A stretch of DNA of 64,000 nt from Jatrophihabitans sp. (GCA_036399055.1 DASWNX010000021.1:96841-160840), one strand, 5' to 3'. Shown: positions 44,501-53,643, numbered from the stretch's first letter. Translations and numbers: made by a program. The notes: generated by a model from the sequence alone, not told the origin.

Positions 44501-45162
44501 TCGGCGACCTTGAAGTAACGGATCTCCTCGACCTCGTCGCCCCAGAACTCCACCCGCAGCGGATGCTCCTCGGTCGGCGGGAACACATCGAGGATGCCGC
44601 CGCGGACGGCGAAGTCACCGCGCTTCTCGACCAGTTCGACCCGTGCGTAGCCGGCGGCCGCCAGCGCCGCGACGATCTCTTCCAGTTCGCGGCCGGAGTC
44701 ACCGATCGAGATGCTGACCGGCTCCAGGTCGCCCAGGTCGGGAACCTGCGGCTGCAGGACCGAACGCACCGGGGCGACCACCACGCTCAGCGGGCCGGTG
44801 CTCGGATCGCGAGGGTCGGGATGGCGCAGCCGGCGCAGCACCGCCAACCTGCGGCCGATGGTGTCGGCGCGGGGCGAGAGCCGCTCGTGCGGCAGCGTCT
44901 CCCAGCCCGGGTACAGCGCCACCGTGTCCGGCGGCAGCAGGCACTGCAGGCTGGCCAGCAGGTCTTCGGCCTCGCGGCCGGTGCTGGTGACAGCGAGGAC
45001 GGTGCGCCCGCCCCGTCCGGCCAGGGTGGCGATCGCCAGCGGCCCGAGGGCGGCCGGGCCCGACAAGGTGAGCGGCCGGGCGCCGCTTCGGCCGGCTGCC
45101 TCGATCACAGTGGCAAGGGCTGGGTCATCAAGGGCGGCGTCGACAAGTCCCGCCAAGCTCAT
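41566..45162 (-). CDS. mfd: Transcription-repair coupling factor
   Basis: 1198 residues. Displaces stalled RNA polymerase and recruits UvrA. UvrB-homology region at the N-terminus, RNA-polymerase interaction domain near 485-560 (GDFVVHEQHGVGRYVEM), translocase motifs GDVGYGKTEVAVRAAF (I), DEEQRFGV (II), MSATPIPRTL (III) and QMRGRVGRARERGYAY (VI), then the TRCF C-terminal domain. In M. tuberculosis mfd is next to mazG; here 16 kb of accessory DNA separate them. Confidence 0.96.
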   Translation of the reverse strand: MSLAGLVDAALDDPALATVIEAAGRSGARPLTLSGPAALGPLAIATLAGRGGRTVLAVTSTGREAEDLLASLQCLLPPDTVALYPGWETLPHERLSPRADTIGRRLAVLRRLRHPDPRDPSTGPLSVVVAPVRSVLQPQVPDLGDLEPVSISIGDSGRELEEIVAALAAAGYARVELVEKRGDFAVRGGILDVFPPTEEHPLRVEFWGDEVEEIRYFKVADQRSLEIATGGVWAPPCREMMLTESVRARAAALLTEHPELGELLEPISLGIQVEGMESLAPVLVDELRLVLEEFPPGASVLVCDPERVRARAADLVATSEEFLAASWAAAAGGGKAPVDLGSASLRSLDEVRDAAIELGIPWWSLSPFSTDNELVAGSDIQSIAAVDSSFEAAPTYRGDTESLLGDIGDWAREGWRLALVFQGHGSAERALERLLAADIAARMAPGIDKLDAGVVTVTTGQLESGLVSAELKLAILTESDLTGQRGTTAMDKSRMPSRRRNAIDPIQLASGDFVVHEQHGVGRYVEMVRRTVNGGEREYLIIEYAAAKKGQPGDRLFVPTDSLDQVTKYVGGEAPSLSRLGGADWAKTKGRARKAVKEIAAELIRLYSARMATRGYAFGPDTPWQRELEDAFPYVETPDQMAAIDEVKADMEKELPMDRVICGDVGYGKTEVAVRAAFKAVQDGKQVAVLVPTTLLAHQHIQTFAGRMNQFPVTIKELSRFTHAADVDQILAGIADGSVDIVIGTHRLLQQTVRFKDLGLVVVDEEQRFGVEHKEYLKSMRTAVDVLTMSATPIPRTLEMSLTGIREMTTILTPPEERHPILTFVGAYDPRQISAAIRRELLRDGQVFFIHNRVESINRTAAKLAELVPEARIAVAHGQMGQDALEKIMVGFWQNDFDVLVSTTIVESGLDIPNANTLIVDRADTFGLSQLHQMRGRVGRARERGYAYFLYPPEKPLTELAHDRLATIAQHTELGAGMQVAMKDLEIRGAGNLLGGEQSGHIAGVGFDLYVRLVGEAVSEFRGEEQEQFSEVKVDLPVNANLPQDYLPGERLRLEAYRALANATTDEAVDAVRLELLDRFGPMPLEVDNLLAVARFKVVCRKFGITEVSLQGQSVRFSPVLLPESAQVRLQRTYEKTVYKPAVSTMAAARPKGVVKPDGSWAEAKFGGEPLRDQPLLTWCADLLEAILGPVLRAVLAN

Positions 45163-45296
45163 AGGAACGAGCTTACGTGGCAGCCCCGACAGCTCGGCGC
45201 CACCTCACCCTCGGTAGCGGCAAACGTCCAATGTCAAACGCTTGTAAGTTGTCGCCCCCGACCGCTACATTACGGTCGCAGATTCGGGGGAATCAC

Positions 45297-45974
45297 ATGT
45301 TCGTCACACCGGGCGTAAAGAGCACGCCCCGCCAAGCTCGCAAGTGCCGCGTCGGGGCCGGATTCCGGCTTAGGGCGTCTTTCAGGCTTCTGATCGGCGG
45401 GCTGGTGCTGCTGACGAGCTGGTGGTCTCTCACCAGCGCCGCCCTGGCTCGCAGCTATCCACCCGCGCTCGGATGCGTGGTGCTGGCCAACGCGTCAGCC
45501 GACGGCAAGGTCCTCGATGTGCGCGGCATGGGCTTTCGAGCCGGCGCGACGGTGCTGGTCAGCGTGGCCGGCCGGCGAGCCGGCGGCGCGGTCGCCGATC
45601 CCGCCGGCTCCTTCGAAGCCGCCTGGCCCGTCGCCGGGCTGAGGCCCGGGGCGACGGTGGCCGCGGCCGATGGCGCGTGCGCCGTCACGAGCGTGCTGTC
45701 GGCCCACAACCAGCCGAGTCTGCGAAGTGAGATTCCACCGCCGCCACCGGCGGCGACGCTGCGCGGCAACCCGGTCCTCGCGGTGATCCCCCTGATCCCG
45801 CTGACCGGCCTGCCACCGCACCTGTTTCTGGGGCTGGCCGGCGCGCTGCTGCTCGCGGGCGTGGCGTTGACCGGCCTGACCGGTCGGTGGGGCCACCGCA
45901 GCGAGCGCCGGCCTGCCGCGGGCAGCTCGGCGTCCAGCGCCCTGCCGCTCATCTCGCCCCCGCCAACGCCCTGA
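45297..45974 (+). CDS. Secreted or surface-anchored protein of unknown function
   Basis: 225 residues. Signal peptide (hydrophobic core about 30-50, ending TSAALARS), an Ig-like globular domain with two cysteines (GCVVLANAS.. and DGACAV), a Pro-rich spacer, and a C-terminal transmembrane helix (about 180-200) followed by a basic tail. The ATG at 45297 has CGGGGGA upstream. It precedes the DUF4012 gene by 8 nt and probably shares its operon. Confidence 0.78.
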   Translation: MFVTPGVKSTPRQARKCRVGAGFRLRASFRLLIGGLVLLTSWWSLTSAALARSYPPALGCVVLANASADGKVLDVRGMGFRAGATVLVSVAGRRAGGAVADPAGSFEAAWPVAGLRPGATVAAADGACAVTSVLSAHNQPSLRSEIPPPPPAATLRGNPVLAVIPLIPLTGLPPHLFLGLAGALLLAGVALTGLTGRWGHRSERRPAAGSSASSALPLISPPPTP

Positions 45975-45982
45975 AGGATCGC

Positions 45983-47770
45983 ATGAAAGCCGTCGCGCCG
46001 GCGTCCGCTTCCGAGCGCCGGAGTCCGCAGCGTCAAGCGGTCCGCGCGCTGCGCGTGGCTGTGCTGGCCGGCTGCGCGCTGTCGCTGGTCGGCGTGCTCT
46101 GGCTCGCGGTGACCGCCGAGCTGGCCCGGCGCGAGGTGCAGGCCAGCCAGCAGTCGGCGAGCCGGCTCCGCACCGCGTTGGCCCAGGCCGACCTGCCGGC
46201 CGCCAGGAGCGCTGTCGACTCGCTGACCGGCCACGCCCGCTCGGCGCACCGGTTGACCACCGGGCCGGCGTGGTGGATCGGCGCGCGGGTCCCCTGGCTC
46301 GGCCGCCCGGCCCGCTCGATCCGCGTCTGCGCCGAGCAGTCCGACCAGCTGGGCTCGACGGTGCTCACGCCGCTGGTGCGCCTGGCCGACACCCTCACGC
46401 TGGCCGGAGTGCTCAACCACGGCTCGGTCCGGCTGCAGCCGCTCATCGAGGCCGCCCCGGTGCTGCGCCAGGCCGAGTCGCGGCTGCAGGCCGGCTCGCG
46501 CCAGCTCGACCGGCTGCCCCACGACACCTGGCTGGAGACGGCTGACCGATCCCGGAACAGCCTGCGCCTGAGCTTCGACAAGCTCGGAGCCCAGTTGCGG
46601 CCGGCCGGCCAGGCCGCCGACCTGCTGCCGCAGATGCTGGGCCGGGACGGCCCCAAGCGGTATTTCGTGGGGCTGCAGAACGAGGCCGAGTCGCGCGGGG
46701 TCGGCGGTATCCCGGGCGCCTTCGCGATCGTGACGGCCAGAGACGGCAGGCTCAGCTTCGACCGCTTCGAGAGCGACACCACCCTGAGCAAGGTCCGCAC
46801 CGACCTCGACCTGGGCCCTGAGTACCACCAGCGCTACCGGGCCGCGGACCCGGTGAACAACTTCCCCAACTCGACCATCAGCCCGGACTTCTCCGACGCG
46901 GGCAAGATCTGGGCGGCGATGTGGCACAAACACAGCGGTCAGCGGATCGACGGCGCCCTGGCCATCGACCCGACCGCCATCTCCTACCTGCTGCGGGTGA
47001 CCGGCGCCGCCACGCTGGCCGACGGCAGCACGGTGAGCGCGGGCGAGGTGGTCAGCCTGACCCAGCAGAGGCTCTATCGCACGCATCCGGACAAGGCCGC
47101 TCGCAAGGCCTACCTACTCGCGATCGCAAGGGCGATCTCGGTCCGGCTGATGTCGGTCCCCGGCTCGACCGGCCTCATCCAGGCCGCCGCCCAGGCGGTG
47201 AGTGAGCGGCGCATCGTGGTCTGGAGCGCCGAACCGGCCGTCCAGCAGCGGCTGGCAGCCGGCCCGGTCTCGGGAACCCTGCGCCCCGGTTCGGGCTACT
47301 TCGCCGGTTTCAGCACGGTGAACGCCACCGGCGGCAAGCTCGACTACTACCTGACCCGCGCCATGTCCTACTCCCGCCAGGGCTGCGGGGCCGGCAGCGT
47401 CAGCACCTCGACGTTCACCCTGGCCAACTCCGCGCCGGCCGGGCCGCTGCCCGCCTATGTCACCCTGCGGCTGGACTCGCCCGGCTACCGCACCCGGCCC
47501 GGCGACAACAAGGTGCTGCTCAGCTACTACGGAACACCCGGCTCGCAGATCGTCGGCGTCACCGTGGACGGCCGCCGGGCGGTGGCGATGCCGTCGTCCG
47601 AACGCGGGCTGACGGTGCTGACGCTGCCGCTGGAACTGGCCCGCGGATCGAGGCATGCGGTGACGGTGACCGCCATCGAGCCGGCTCGCTCGCCGGAGAC
47701 CGTGATCCTGCGGCAGCCGGCGGTGAACCCGGTGCGGGTCACCACCCGGTTGCCCGACTGCGGCACGTAG
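45983..47770 (+). CDS. DUF4012 domain protein
   Basis: 595 residues. One N-terminal TM helix (about 25-46), then a long extracytoplasmic DUF4012 domain: KRYFVGLQNEAESRGVGGIPGAFAIV, WAAMWHKHSGQRIDGALAIDPTAISYLL, and a C-terminal segment with Y..GDNKVLLSYYG. The family is distantly related to LytR-CpsA-Psr proteins and usually found in actinobacterial polysaccharide loci; a role in attaching polymer to the wall is plausible but unproven. AAGGA precedes ATG 45983. Confidence 0.88.
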   Translation: MKAVAPASASERRSPQRQAVRALRVAVLAGCALSLVGVLWLAVTAELARREVQASQQSASRLRTALAQADLPAARSAVDSLTGHARSAHRLTTGPAWWIGARVPWLGRPARSIRVCAEQSDQLGSTVLTPLVRLADTLTLAGVLNHGSVRLQPLIEAAPVLRQAESRLQAGSRQLDRLPHDTWLETADRSRNSLRLSFDKLGAQLRPAGQAADLLPQMLGRDGPKRYFVGLQNEAESRGVGGIPGAFAIVTARDGRLSFDRFESDTTLSKVRTDLDLGPEYHQRYRAADPVNNFPNSTISPDFSDAGKIWAAMWHKHSGQRIDGALAIDPTAISYLLRVTGAATLADGSTVSAGEVVSLTQQRLYRTHPDKAARKAYLLAIARAISVRLMSVPGSTGLIQAAAQAVSERRIVVWSAEPAVQQRLAAGPVSGTLRPGSGYFAGFSTVNATGGKLDYYLTRAMSYSRQGCGAGSVSTSTFTLANSAPAGPLPAYVTLRLDSPGYRTRPGDNKVLLSYYGTPGSQIVGVTVDGRRAVAMPSSERGLTVLTLPLELARGSRHAVTVTAIEPARSPETVILRQPAVNPVRVTTRLPDCGT

Positions 47771-47796
47771 CTTCCGAACAGGGCTTTCGGCTGAGG

Positions 47797-48249
47797 CTAG
47801 GCCCGCAGACCGAGCTCAATGTTCAGCGCCTGCCGCAGCATCGTCGAGGAGGTGTGCACCGTGTAGGGCAGGTAGAACACCTGCACGCCGACCTCGGCGA
47901 ACTCCCGCTCCAGCCGGATCCCCTTGTCGGTGCCGCGCCAGTCATCGCCCTTGATGATCACGTCGAAGCGCAGCCGCTCCCACATCTCAAGCTTGGTGGG
48001 GACGTTCTCCTCGACTGCCTCATCGACGTAGCGGATGCTGCTGACGATCTCCAACCGCTCAGCCAGCGGGATCACCGGGCTCTTGCCCTTGGCGCGCCGG
48101 CTCAGATCGTCGGAGACGACGCCGGCGATCAGGTAGTCACAGGCAAGCCGGGAATTGCGCAAGATGTTGAGATGGCCGATGTGGAACATGTCGTAGACGC
48201 CAGGGGCGTAACCGATCCGTCGGGGCCCTACTGAGTTCAACCCGGCCAT
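47797..48249 (-). CDS. Glycerol-3-phosphate cytidylyltransferase-like nucleotidyltransferase
   Basis: 150 residues. Nucleotidyltransferase fold with H23-x-G-H26 (YDMFHIGHLNILRNSR), RYVDEAV, IIKGDDWRGTDKG and C-terminal TVHTSSTMLR (the RTxGISTT equivalent). It would make CDP-glycerol or a similar CDP-polyol. It neighbours galE divergently and lies near a CDP-alcohol phosphotransferase, so the two could form a CDP-linked decoration pathway. Confidence 0.88.
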   Translation of the reverse strand: MAGLNSVGPRRIGYAPGVYDMFHIGHLNILRNSRLACDYLIAGVVSDDLSRRAKGKSPVIPLAERLEIVSSIRYVDEAVEENVPTKLEMWERLRFDVIIKGDDWRGTDKGIRLEREFAEVGVQVFYLPYTVHTSSTMLRQALNIELGLRA

Positions 48250-48387
48250 GGCTCCTCTTAGATCCTTCTCGCTCCCCGGCGCTACGTGCGAACAATGTTA
48301 AGATTAACCGATCCCCGCTCCCCCGTGTTGCTTTACGCTAACTTTATTAACGACACACCTGCAGACACCGGAGAGAACGGCTCGAAC

Positions 48388-49362
48388 ATGACGGACACCT
48401 GGCTGGTCACGGGCGGGGCAGGCTACATCGGCGCACATGTGGTGCGAAGCCTGCAGGCGGCAGGCGCCCAGGCGGTGGTGATCGATGACCTGAGCACTGG
48501 CGATCTGCGCCGGGTCGAGGTCCCCTTCGTCGAAGGAGACATCGCTGACCGCGAGTTGGTGGCCGACACCCTGCGGCAGCACCGGATCACCGGAGTGGTG
48601 CACCTGGCCGCTGACAAGCAGGTCGCCGAGTCGATGCGCCACCCGCTGGCCTACTACCGGCGCAATGTGTTCAATCTTATGCAATTACTGGACGCCATGG
48701 CTCAGGCCGGCGTCGCCAAGCTGGTCTTCTCCTCCAGCGCCGCGGTCTACGGCATGGTGGACTCCGCACAGGTCCGTGAGGACCACCCGACCCAGCCGAT
48801 CAATCCCTACGGTGAGACCAAGCTGATCGGGGAGTGGCTGATCCGCGACCAGGCCCGGGCCACCGGACTCCGGTTCGCGGCACTGCGTTACTTCAACGTC
48901 GCCGGCACGGCCGCCCCGGAACTCGGCGATCTCGGCCGGTCGAACCTGATCCCCATGGTGTTCGACGCGCTGGCCCGCGGCGACCAGCCGGTGATCTTCG
49001 GCGGCCGGCACCCGACCCCGGACGGGACCTGCGTCCGGGACTTCATCCACGTCCAGGACCTCGCCGACGCTCACGTCGCCGCGATCGCCACGCTGGACTC
49101 CCCCGGCGCCGGCCACGTCTTCAACGTCGGCTGCGGCCGCGGGTACTCGGTGCGCGAGGTCATCGAGATGGTCGCCGAGGTCTCCGGACGCAGCATCGCC
49201 CCGCTCGTGGGTGAGGCGCGCCCCGGCGATCCGGCGATGGTGGTGGCCGACACCGCGCACATCAGCGCGACGCTGGGCTGGCGCCCACGGCATGACCTTC
49301 GTGAGATGGTGAGAAGTGCCTGGCATGCCCAGCCTCAGCAGCTCAGCGCTGCGCAGAGCTAG
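48388..49362 (+). CDS. galE: UDP-glucose 4-epimerase
   Basis: 324 residues. Extended SDR fold: VTGGAGYIGAH (about 6-16), HLAADKQVAESM, SSSAAVYG, and the catalytic Y-x3-K in NPYGETK. Interconverts UDP-glucose and UDP-galactose for the polysaccharide. ATG 48388 starts just before the Rossmann motif; upstream sequence is AT-rich and likely holds the divergent promoter with the cytidylyltransferase gene. Confidence 0.92.
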   Translation: MTDTWLVTGGAGYIGAHVVRSLQAAGAQAVVIDDLSTGDLRRVEVPFVEGDIADRELVADTLRQHRITGVVHLAADKQVAESMRHPLAYYRRNVFNLMQLLDAMAQAGVAKLVFSSSAAVYGMVDSAQVREDHPTQPINPYGETKLIGEWLIRDQARATGLRFAALRYFNVAGTAAPELGDLGRSNLIPMVFDALARGDQPVIFGGRHPTPDGTCVRDFIHVQDLADAHVAAIATLDSPGAGHVFNVGCGRGYSVREVIEMVAEVSGRSIAPLVGEARPGDPAMVVADTAHISATLGWRPRHDLREMVRSAWHAQPQQLSAAQS

Positions 49363-49401
49363 CAGCCCAGACCACACCGGCCGTCAGTGACAAGGTTTCT
49401 C

Positions 49402-50256
49402 ATGGATGACAACGCCCTCGTGGCGAAGGACGGCTCCCTCGGGACCCGCTTTGACTACGCGCGTTCCCGGCTGGCCGGCGCCCAGAAGTCGACCGCCTCG
49501 GTGCCGGCCTACCTGCGCTTGGTCAACCGCAAGGCCGGCGGCCTGCTGGCCGCGGCAGGCTACGCGCTGCGGCTCACCCCGACCCAGGTCACGCTGCTGA
49601 GCTCGGCCATGTCCTTCGCCGGAATCGCCGTGCTGATCCTGCACCGCTCGTCGGCGCTGGCCGGCGTCGTGGTGTCACTGCTGCTGTTGCTGGGCTACGC
49701 CCTGGACTCGGCCGACGGTCAGCTGGCCCGGGTCCGGGGCGGGGGCAGCAAGGCCGGTGAGTGGCTTGACCACGTCACCGACATCGCCAAGATCAGCTCC
49801 CTGCACAGCGCGGTGGCGATCGCCGTCCTGCGCCACTTCGACCTGGAGTCGCTGCTGTACCTGGCGGTGCCGGTGATCTTCCTGGTCGCCAACGTGACCC
49901 AGTTCTTCGGAATGATGCTGCGCGACAAGCTCACGGTGGCCGACCGGTCGCAGCCCGGCTCTGCCGGATCGTCCTCGCTGCTGGTCGCGTTCGTGCTGCT
50001 GCCGCTGGATCACGGCACCCTGGCGCTGGCCTTCCTGGTGCTCGGAGCGCACACCCTGTTCCTGTGGTGCTACGGGTTCCTGGCGCTGTGCACCGTGCTG
50101 TTCTCGGTGCGCTCGCTGACCAAGGCCTACCGCGGGCTGCTGCGGGCCGAGCCCGCGGCTCTCCCTTCGGCCGGCGCCGCTCCGGCTGGCGCCACCCAAG
50201 CCGGCGCCACCCAGGCCGGCGGAGCAGCGTTCAGCCCGGCGCCGCAACGGCCATGA
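49402..50256 (+). CDS. CDP-alcohol phosphatidyltransferase family protein
   Basis: 284 residues, about six TM helices. The complete CDP-OH-P motif is D102-x2-D105-G-x2-A-R-x8-G119-x3-D123-x3-D127. It transfers a phosphoalcohol from a CDP-alcohol; in this locus it could prime or decorate a lipid carrier or glycan rather than make a common phospholipid. ATG 49402 (AAGG upstream) is preferred to GTG 49387. The tail is low-complexity AGATQAGATQ, encoded by a short repeat. Confidence 0.9.
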   Translation: MDDNALVAKDGSLGTRFDYARSRLAGAQKSTASVPAYLRLVNRKAGGLLAAAGYALRLTPTQVTLLSSAMSFAGIAVLILHRSSALAGVVVSLLLLLGYALDSADGQLARVRGGGSKAGEWLDHVTDIAKISSLHSAVAIAVLRHFDLESLLYLAVPVIFLVANVTQFFGMMLRDKLTVADRSQPGSAGSSSLLVAFVLLPLDHGTLALAFLVLGAHTLFLWCYGFLALCTVLFSVRSLTKAYRGLLRAEPAALPSAGAAPAGATQAGATQAGGAAFSPAPQRP

Positions 50257-51836
50257 GCGTGGCCAGCGCTGCCCAGCCGGCGGCCGGCCCGCTGGCCGGG
50301 GTCGCCCGCGGCGGCAGCTTCGCGGTGCTGGGGACCGGCGCCGGTTCGATCTTCGGCTTCGTGCTGACCCTGGTCCTGACCCACGGCCTGACCACCACCA
50401 CCGCCGGCCAGTTCTTCACCGCCACCGCCGTCTTCATCGTCCTGCAGACCTTCCTGTCCTTCGGGGTGGGCGCCGGCCTGGTCCGCTTCGTGCCGCGGTT
50501 CCAGGCGCTGGGCCGCCAGGCCGACGTGCCCGCGCTGCTGGTGGTCGCCTTCGTCCCGGTCATCGTCCTGGGCCTGGTGGGCAGCGTCGCGTTGTGGTTC
50601 GCCGCGCCGCTGCTGGCCTCGCACATCGGCCACGACAGCAACGACGCGGCACTGCACAGCATCCGCATCCTGGCGCTGCTGTTCCTGCCCGGCGTCGTCG
50701 AGGTGGGCCTCGTCGAGTGCACGCGGGCATTCGGCAGCGTCCGCAACTACGTGCTGCTGCAGCAGGTCGGCATACCGGCGGCCAGGCCGCTGCTGGTCGG
50801 CATCGCCATCGCGGCCGGCGCGCCGCTGTGGGGGGTGGTGCTGGCCTGGCTGATCCCGCTGTTGCTGGCCCTGCTGACCGCGGCCGCGCTGCTGGCTCAG
50901 CGGATGCGGGCACTGTTCGGCCGGCGCCTGGCCTGGCCGCAGCGAACCGCCTCGGTGCGCGAGGTCGCCGCCGAGTACTGGAGCTTCACCGGCGCCCGGG
51001 GGCTGGCCGGCGTCATGGAGATCCTGCTGACCTGGCTGGACGTGCTGCTGGTGGCGGCGCTGGCCTCACCGGCTGAAGCCGCGATCTACGCCGCCGCCAG
51101 CCGGTTCATCACCTCGGGAACCCTGGTGCTGCAGGCGCTTCGGGTGGCGATCGCCGGCGACGTCAGCGCGGCGCTGGCGCGCCGTGACACCGACCGGGTC
51201 AGCCAGATGTACTCGGCCGCCTCGCAGTGGGTGGTGTTGAGCTCCTGGCCGCTGTACCTGGTGATGGCGGCGTTCGCGCCGACGGTGCTTTCGATCTTCG
51301 GCGAGGACTACCCCTCCGGGGCGCACGCGCTGACCGTGCTCTGCCTGGCGATGTTGGTGTACCTGGCCGCCGGCAACGTCGGCACCGTGCTGCTGATGGG
51401 CGGCCGCAGCAGCTGGGTGCTGATGGACAAGGCAGCCAGCCTGGCCGTCAACGTGGTCGCCAACCTGGCGTTGGTGCCGCACTTGGGCATCACCGGCGCC
51501 GCGATCGCCTGGGCGGCCACCATCGTGCTCGACAGCGTGCTCGCCTTCTCCCAGGTCCGCTGGGGGATGCGGATCGGCGGCAGCTTGCGAGGCCTGGCGC
51601 TGGCGGCGGTGCTGGCCCTGGGCTGCTTCGGTGTGCTGCCGGTCATCGTCCGGCTCATCGCCGGCAGCTCGTGGGCAGCGATGTCGGTGGCGCTCGCGCT
51701 TTCGCTGAGCCTCTACCTACCGATGGTGTGGTTACGCCGGGACACTCTCGGCGTTCGGATCCTGATCGACGCGCTGTCGCCCCGCACCCGCTCGGCAACG
51801 ACCCGGACACGGGGAAAGCCGGGTGCGCGCGGCTGA
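50253..51836 (+). CDS. Wzx-type polysaccharide flippase
   Basis: 527 residues with about 14 TM helices, MATE/MOP superfamily: SFAVLGTGAGSIFGFVLTLVLTHGL at the N-terminus, GARGLAGVMEILLTWLDVLLVAAL at mid-protein, paired C-terminal helices. It would flip a lipid-linked oligosaccharide across the membrane. The ATG overlaps the stop of the CDP-alcohol transferase (ATGA at 50253-50256). Confidence 0.88.
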   Translation: MSVASAAQPAAGPLAGVARGGSFAVLGTGAGSIFGFVLTLVLTHGLTTTTAGQFFTATAVFIVLQTFLSFGVGAGLVRFVPRFQALGRQADVPALLVVAFVPVIVLGLVGSVALWFAAPLLASHIGHDSNDAALHSIRILALLFLPGVVEVGLVECTRAFGSVRNYVLLQQVGIPAARPLLVGIAIAAGAPLWGVVLAWLIPLLLALLTAAALLAQRMRALFGRRLAWPQRTASVREVAAEYWSFTGARGLAGVMEILLTWLDVLLVAALASPAEAAIYAAASRFITSGTLVLQALRVAIAGDVSAALARRDTDRVSQMYSAASQWVVLSSWPLYLVMAAFAPTVLSIFGEDYPSGAHALTVLCLAMLVYLAAGNVGTVLLMGGRSSWVLMDKAASLAVNVVANLALVPHLGITGAAIAWAATIVLDSVLAFSQVRWGMRIGGSLRGLALAAVLALGCFGVLPVIVRLIAGSSWAAMSVALALSLSLYLPMVWLRRDTLGVRILIDALSPRTRSATTRTRGKPGARG

Positions 51837-51886
51837 GCATCTGAAAGGCCGGCGGCGAAAGTAACCTAACTTGACAGCAGGAGCCA

Positions 51887-53638
51887 GTGACAGGCGTTGG
51901 GGGAAAGCGTGAGCACCATGTCGAATCGGAACACCGGGTGACCGGCGCGGCGCAGGCCGGTCCGCCGTACTCGGGCGCAGGGCCGTCGGTGGTCACGATC
52001 GGGCAGTTCTTCTCCACCCTGCACCGCCGCTGGCTGACGGTGACGGTGATGGTGATGCTGGGCCTGCTGGCCGCGGGCGCGCTGCTGTTGAACACCGCCA
52101 AGACCTACGAGGCGACCGCCGTGGTCGACATCTCGCCGACGTCCGGGGCTGCCGCCACGTCGATCAGCACCATCACCGAATCGCGGATCGTGACCTCCAC
52201 GTCGGTGGCCTCGGCTGCCCGGCAGACGCTGGCCTACACCGGCACCCCGACCGAGCTGGCCCGCCAGGTCACCGTGACGTCGCCGCTGGACAGCCTGGTC
52301 CTCTACATCAGCTTCGCCGCCGACACCGCCCAGGGCGCCGCGGACGGGGCCAACGCCTTCGCCAACGCCTACCTCGACTACCGGACGCTGATCGCGCAGA
52401 AGGACATCACGCTGCGGATCGGCCGCATCCAGTCCCAGGTCGCTGACCTGCAGAAGAGCCTGGCGACCCTCGGGACGAGCCAGAACGACCCCCGGCGGGA
52501 GCTGCTGCAGAACCAGATCCAGCAGCTGCAGAACCAGCTGAACACCTATCAGACCTCGGTCATCAGTCCGGGCCAGGTCGCCGGCGCCGCGGTCGTCCCC
52601 TCGTCGCCGAGCTCGCCCCGGCCCCCGCTCTACTTGGCCGGCGGCCTGCTGCTCGGGTTGCTGCTGGGCGTCATCCTGGCCGTGGTGCGCGACCGCCGGG
52701 ATGACCAGGTGCGCGATTCGGTGGATCTGGAGCACAGTCTGGGCGCGCCGGTGATCACCGAATTCGACGCTGACGAGGGCGGCCGGTCCCTGGGGCCGCT
52801 GGCCGCCACCGCGGCCACCCGCGGCGCCGAGGCCGACGCCTACCGCACGGTCACCACCGCGGTGACTTCGCACTCGGCCAGCAGCCGGACCGTGCTGCTG
52901 TGCGGCGCCGGTCACGAGGGCCTCAGCCGCGCCCCGTTGAACCTGGCGGCCACCTTCGCCAAGCAGGGACTGCGGACCGTGATCGCCGGCCCGGAGCGTG
53001 CCGTCGAGCCGGCCTACACCCTGCTCGGAGTCCAGGGCACGCCGACTTCGTGGGGCAGGCTGGCTGACCAGCTCGCGCCCACGACGGAGTTGCCGAATCT
53101 TCTGGTGCTGTCCCTGGGCGATGAGGTGTCGCTGGGGGCGACCCTGCGCGCCAACGACGACAGCCTGTCCGAGATCCTGGCCAAGGTCGACATCATCGTC
53201 CTGGACGGGGTGAACATCGAGCTGCCCAGCACCTCGCTGCGGCTGGGCCAGATCGCCAATGAGGCGATCGTGGTGGCCTACAAGAACCACTCGACCCATT
53301 CCGACATCGAACGGCTGGCCCGCCAACTGGCCCAGGTCAGCGTCACCGTGCTCGGCGGCATCCTGCTCAGCCGCCGGTCCGGCCTGCGCGGCAAGCTGTC
53401 CCGAGGGCGCCGGGACAAGCCCGCGTCGCGGCGATCGGCCGGCGGGGCCGGCCACCGTGATCTGGCCAAGGCTCAGCCCGGCCCCACCGCGCCGGTAGAG
53501 CCGCAGCCGGCCCGGGCGCCGGAGGCGGCGAACGTCACTTCCGGCGGCTCGGCCGCGGCGACCCAGCCCGCGGCGACCCTCGGGTCCGGTGGCGTCGGCT
53601 CGGCCTCGTCACGGCCGGCCACGGCCAGGAAGAGTTGA
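51887..53638 (+). CDS. Wzz/chain-length determinant protein with BY-kinase-like domain
   Basis: 583 residues. TM helices at about 51-70 and 247-268 flank an extracytoplasmic Wzz domain with a coiled coil (about 185-228, LLQNQIQQLQNQLN). The cytoplasmic part (about 275-510) resembles a BY-kinase fold, but the P-loop position reads LLCGAGHEGLSRAPL without the GK(S/T) lysine. It probably sets polymer length without kinase activity. GTG 51887 follows GGAG closely; the C-terminal 80 residues are disordered. Confidence 0.85.
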   Translation: MTGVGGKREHHVESEHRVTGAAQAGPPYSGAGPSVVTIGQFFSTLHRRWLTVTVMVMLGLLAAGALLLNTAKTYEATAVVDISPTSGAAATSISTITESRIVTSTSVASAARQTLAYTGTPTELARQVTVTSPLDSLVLYISFAADTAQGAADGANAFANAYLDYRTLIAQKDITLRIGRIQSQVADLQKSLATLGTSQNDPRRELLQNQIQQLQNQLNTYQTSVISPGQVAGAAVVPSSPSSPRPPLYLAGGLLLGLLLGVILAVVRDRRDDQVRDSVDLEHSLGAPVITEFDADEGGRSLGPLAATAATRGAEADAYRTVTTAVTSHSASSRTVLLCGAGHEGLSRAPLNLAATFAKQGLRTVIAGPERAVEPAYTLLGVQGTPTSWGRLADQLAPTTELPNLLVLSLGDEVSLGATLRANDDSLSEILAKVDIIVLDGVNIELPSTSLRLGQIANEAIVVAYKNHSTHSDIERLARQLAQVSVTVLGGILLSRRSGLRGKLSRGRRDKPASRRSAGGAGHRDLAKAQPGPTAPVEPQPARAPEAANVTSGGSAAATQPAATLGSGGVGSASSRPATARKS

Positions 53639-53643
53639 CCAGG

